Of a stretch of 64,000 nt of DNA, positions 63,751-64,000 are shown in pieces. The DNA lies in assembly GCA_012934845.2 (NCBI GenBank), contig WNNJ02001160.1:124001-188000 (forward strand), written 5' to 3'. The notes below the pieces were generated by a model. It was not told the DNA's origin. It was given only the letters and a program-made list of their open reading frames with translations, and did no database searches. The DNA comes from Pomphorhynchus laevis. Its lineage: Eukaryota; Acanthocephala; Palaeacanthocephala; Echinorhynchida; Pomphorhynchidae. The translations under genes and the position numbers were made by a program. Numbering within the stretch: position 1 is the first letter of the stretch; every line of letters begins with the position of its first letter.

Positions 63751-63879
63751 CTCAAACTTTTTTTTAAGCTCCGGCTGTTGAATACTAATAATAATAAAAA
63801 TATTTACTGCCTGTTATATACATGTTAATACTTCAATAGAAATTTAGGCAGGTGTGCGGATTATCAGGATCTGTGTAGT

Positions 63880-64000
63880 TTGTCAATATTCAAAATATCA
63901 ATATTCAAAATATTCAATATTCAAAATAATTTAATATTCAAAATAATTAGTTTGTCAATATTCAAAATATTCTGTTTGTCGAAATAATAATAATAATAAT
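63880..64000. repeat. Low-complexity AATATTCAAAAT repeats
   Basis: Several AATATTCAAAAT-type units, then a (TAA)n run at the window edge. The flank beyond the REL element is otherwise unassigned. Confidence 0.7.

Larger units (their letters stand above)
60185..63850 (-). mobile_element. Complete-looking REL-endonuclease (R2-like) non-LTR retrotransposon
   Basis: One long intact ORF (60349-63438), a 5' leader containing a five-fold 14-bp repeat (63676-63750), and a short 3' UTR. The A-rich tail (AAAAAATAAGAAAAAG on the minus strand, about 60178-60215) abuts a CR1 LINE. The single ORF with N-terminal zinc cluster, central RT and C-terminal restriction-like nuclease is the architecture of R2/NeSL/Hero-type elements, which often insert at specific sites. 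Two defective relatives are in the window (31590-32960 and 43643-43870). Confidence 0.8.

Overview
This is AT-rich DNA from an invertebrate animal nuclear genome, dense in transposable elements. It has spliceosomal introns, five conserved animal genes and at least eight kinds of retroelement or foldback element. Introns free of mobile DNA are mostly 43-58 bp and usually end in TAG. One gene pair is only 106 bp apart on the same strand, with a splice-acceptor-like sequence directly before the second ATG, as in SL trans-spliced operons. A nematode or another lineage with short introns and trans-splicing fits best; I cannot name the species.

Host genes, assembled exon by exon: mRpL16 (+, 11248-16585, two exons around a 4.7-kb intron); EMC1 (+, 17156-19543, one exon); an RBM34/Nop12-like RNA-binding protein (-, 19550-25914, nine exons), which converges on EMC1 with 6 bp between stop codons; UFM1 (-, 30157-31181, four exons); and a TIMMDC1-like complex I assembly factor (-, 31288-38404, six exons), directly upstream of UFM1. 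They cover mitochondrial translation, ER membrane insertion, ribosome biogenesis, UFMylation and respiratory complex I assembly. Most of their exons are shorter than 130 bp, so simple ORF calling misses nearly all of UFM1, TIMMDC1 and RBM34.

Mobile elements by region: 1-11.2 kb holds L2-clade and CR1-clade LINE copies. 12.6-15.8 kb, inside the mRpL16 intron, holds an RTE LINE and a 210-bp satellite. 23.5-35 kb holds Penelope-like RT copies and their terminal repeats, a tRNA-derived SINE array, two foldback elements and an internally deleted REL-endonuclease retrotransposon. 36.8-37.3 kb is a 20-bp minisatellite. 38.5-56.6 kb is a nest of L2 and CR1 copies with a small-LTR Ty3/gypsy fossil inserted into one L2. 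57.4-63.8 kb holds a third CR1 type and a complete-looking R2-like (REL-endonuclease) retrotransposon, whose 1029-codon ORF carries an N-terminal CXC-like cysteine cluster, an RT and a C-terminal nuclease.

The most interesting signals are: the intact REL element and its internally deleted relative; a 3'-terminal hairpin shared by seven L2 ends, with a compensatory base-pair change; a Ty3/gypsy fossil whose primer-binding region is complementary to its own LTR; a TIMMDC1-UFM1 operon-like pair; and a recurrent pattern of short perfect inverted duplications.
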